The notes beneath the pieces were generated by a model. The model was not told the DNA's origin. It was given only the letters and a program-made list of their open reading frames with translations, and made no database searches. From Rhodospirillaceae bacterium (GTDB taxonomy: Bacteria > Pseudomonadota > Alphaproteobacteria > UBA828): DNA of 6,511 nucleotides. Location of the stretch: assembly GCA_028819955.1 (NCBI GenBank), contig JAPPKP010000112.1, positions 1 through 6,511 on the forward strand. The letters are read 5' to 3'. Both the position numbers and the translations under genes were made by a program. The number at the start of each line of letters is the position of its first letter. Positions within the stretch are counted from its first letter, which is position 1. Positions 5,404 to 6,511 of this stretch are shown here, one piece after another.

Positions 5404-6511
5404 ATGAGCGAGTGGTACCCGAAGGAGCGGTTGGGCGACTTGCCGGTGGAGGCGGCCCGGCGCTGGGGCGCGCGCGAGGCGCTGGTCTGCGACGGCAGAC
5501 GCTGGACTTACGCTGAGTTCGATCGGGAGGTGGACCGCGTCGCCAAGGGGCTGATGGCGCTCGGCGTCGAGACGGGCGAGCACGTCGCGCTCTGGATGAA
5601 CAACCGGCCCGAATGGCTCTTCCTCACCTTCGCCATCGCCAAGGTCGGCGCCGTGCTGGTGCCGCTCAACACCCGCTACCGCACCGACGACGTGGCCTAC
5701 ACGGTGCAGCAATCCGACAGCGGAACCTGGATCAGCGTCGACCGTTCCGGCCCGGTGGATTACGCGGCCATGCTGGCGGACGTGCTGCCGGGGCTTGCGG
5801 GGCAGGATCCGCGCGCGGTGGCCATCGAGGGTTTCCCCCGGCTTCGCCGCCTGGTCGTGGTGGGCGAGAGCGACGTGCCCGGCACGGTGGGCTGGGAGGC
5901 GATGCTCGCTGGCGGCAAGGTGGTGAGCAATACAGCGCTGGCCGAGCGGGCTGAGGCGGTGGATCCCGACGAGCCTGTGATGATCGGCTACACCTCCGGC
6001 ACCACCGGGCATCCCAAGGGCGTGCTCCACACCCACCTGATGATCCGCAACATGCGCGAGCGCGCCAACCGCATCGGCCTCACCTTCGAGGACGTGATCG
6101 TCAACCCGCTGCCGCTCTTCCACATGTACGGCTTCAGCGAAGCCGGGCTGATTGCCGTGATCGCGGGCTGCAAGCACGTGCTGTTGGGCCGCTTCGACGC
6201 CGACGAGTGCATGCGGCTGGTCGAGGTCGAGAGGGGCACCATTACCCACGGCTTCGACACCCACTACAAGGAGTATCTCGACTCGCTCGAGAGGACCCCG
6301 CGGGACGTCTCCAGCCTGCGCTTCGGCACCTTCCCGTCCGGCATGACCAGCTCGGCCCGCATCGCGCGGCGGGTGCAGGCTGAGATGGTACCCACCTTCA
6401 CCGGCTGGGGCATGACCGAGACCTTCACCTTCGCCACCATGTCGTTCGGCAACTCGACGCCGGAGCAGCGCTCGGACGCCTCGGGCTATCCGGCGCCGGG
6501 CTTCGAGATCA
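5404..6511 (+). CDS. AMP-forming acyl-CoA synthetase (3' truncated by window edge)
   Basis: Class I adenylate-forming enzyme that activates a carboxylic acid with ATP and joins it to coenzyme A. The frame starts MSEWYPKERLGDLP and stays open to the window end, giving 369 visible residues; the C-terminal hinge and catalytic lysine domain are missing only because the window ends. Core motifs are present: RWTYAEFD (33-40), the P-loop YTSGTTGHPKG (196-206), PLFHMYG (237-243) and GWGMTET (334-340), the adenine/ATP motif with Trp in the more common Tyr position. AAGG lies six bases before the ATG, and the gene begins 17 bases after the flavoprotein stop, so co-transcription is likely. The acyl-binding segment around residues 281-293 and 310-314 (THGFDTHYKEYLD, FPSGM) departs from the usual pattern, so the substrate is not assignable; medium- or long-chain fatty acids, cyclic acids or a small acid are all possible. 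Confidence 0.92.
   Translation, partial: MSEWYPKERLGDLPVEAARRWGAREALVCDGRRWTYAEFDREVDRVAKGLMALGVETGEHVALWMNNRPEWLFLTFAIAKVGAVLVPLNTRYRTDDVAYTVQQSDSGTWISVDRSGPVDYAAMLADVLPGLAGQDPRAVAIEGFPRLRRLVVVGESDVPGTVGWEAMLAGGKVVSNTALAERAEAVDPDEPVMIGYTSGTTGHPKGVLHTHLMIRNMRERANRIGLTFEDVIVNPLPLFHMYGFSEAGLIAVIAGCKHVLLGRFDADECMRLVEVERGTITHGFDTHYKEYLDSLERTPRDVSSLRFGTFPSGMTSSARIARRVQAEMVPTFTGWGMTETFTFATMSFGNSTPEQRSDASGYPAPGFEI

Noticed and set aside
5383..6264. Antisense frame opposite the CoA ligase
   Set aside because: His/Val/Ala-rich shadow translation without motifs. The plus strand carries the P-loop and other ligase motifs in an uninterrupted frame.

Overview
The window is GC-rich, densely coded bacterial chromosome. 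Strong third-position G/C bias, GTG and ATG starts, and the protein families present (an HRDC-type RNase D tail, an N-formylglutamate amidohydrolase-like protein, a dimethylglycine-dehydrogenase-type flavoprotein fused to a GcvT domain) suggest an alphaproteobacterium. This is a family-level impression made without database searches. I see no mobile elements, CRISPR arrays, tRNA or rRNA genes, or phage genes.

Layout from left to right. (1) 2-511 (+) is the C-terminal part of ribonuclease D, cut by the window edge. (2) 508-1341 (+) is an N-formylglutamate amidohydrolase family protein whose GTG start overlaps the RNase D stop. (3) A short convergent gap contains an 8-bp hairpin. (4) 1395-2054 (-) is a Prx6-type peroxiredoxin. 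(5) A 177-nt spacer holds a strong 13-bp hairpin and an overlapping alternative hairpin. (6) 2232-2717 (-) is a Prx5/PrxII-type peroxiredoxin. (7) A 221-nt divergent intergenic region carries a tandem 9-bp repeat and a weak promoter-like pair. (8) 2939-5386 (+) is an 815-aa FAD-dependent, folate-linked N-demethylase-type oxidoreductase. (9) Seventeen bases later, from 5404 to the window end (+), comes an AMP-forming acyl-CoA synthetase, visible for 369 aa and open at the edge. No gene-free stretch exceeds 300 bases.

How the genes may work together. The two peroxiredoxins are on one strand and probably form a peroxide-defence unit. Diverging from them, the flavoprotein and CoA ligase form a probable operon. 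The flavoprotein would oxidise an N-methyl amine acid and pass the one-carbon unit to tetrahydrofolate. If it uses oxygen as acceptor it would make hydrogen peroxide, which would fit peroxiredoxins next door, but that link is inference. The role of the CoA ligase beside it is unknown.

I did not find a clearly undescribed system. The points most worth a second look are the mutually exclusive hairpins between the peroxiredoxin genes, the flavoprotein/CoA-ligase pairing, and the divergent acyl-pocket region of the ligase.
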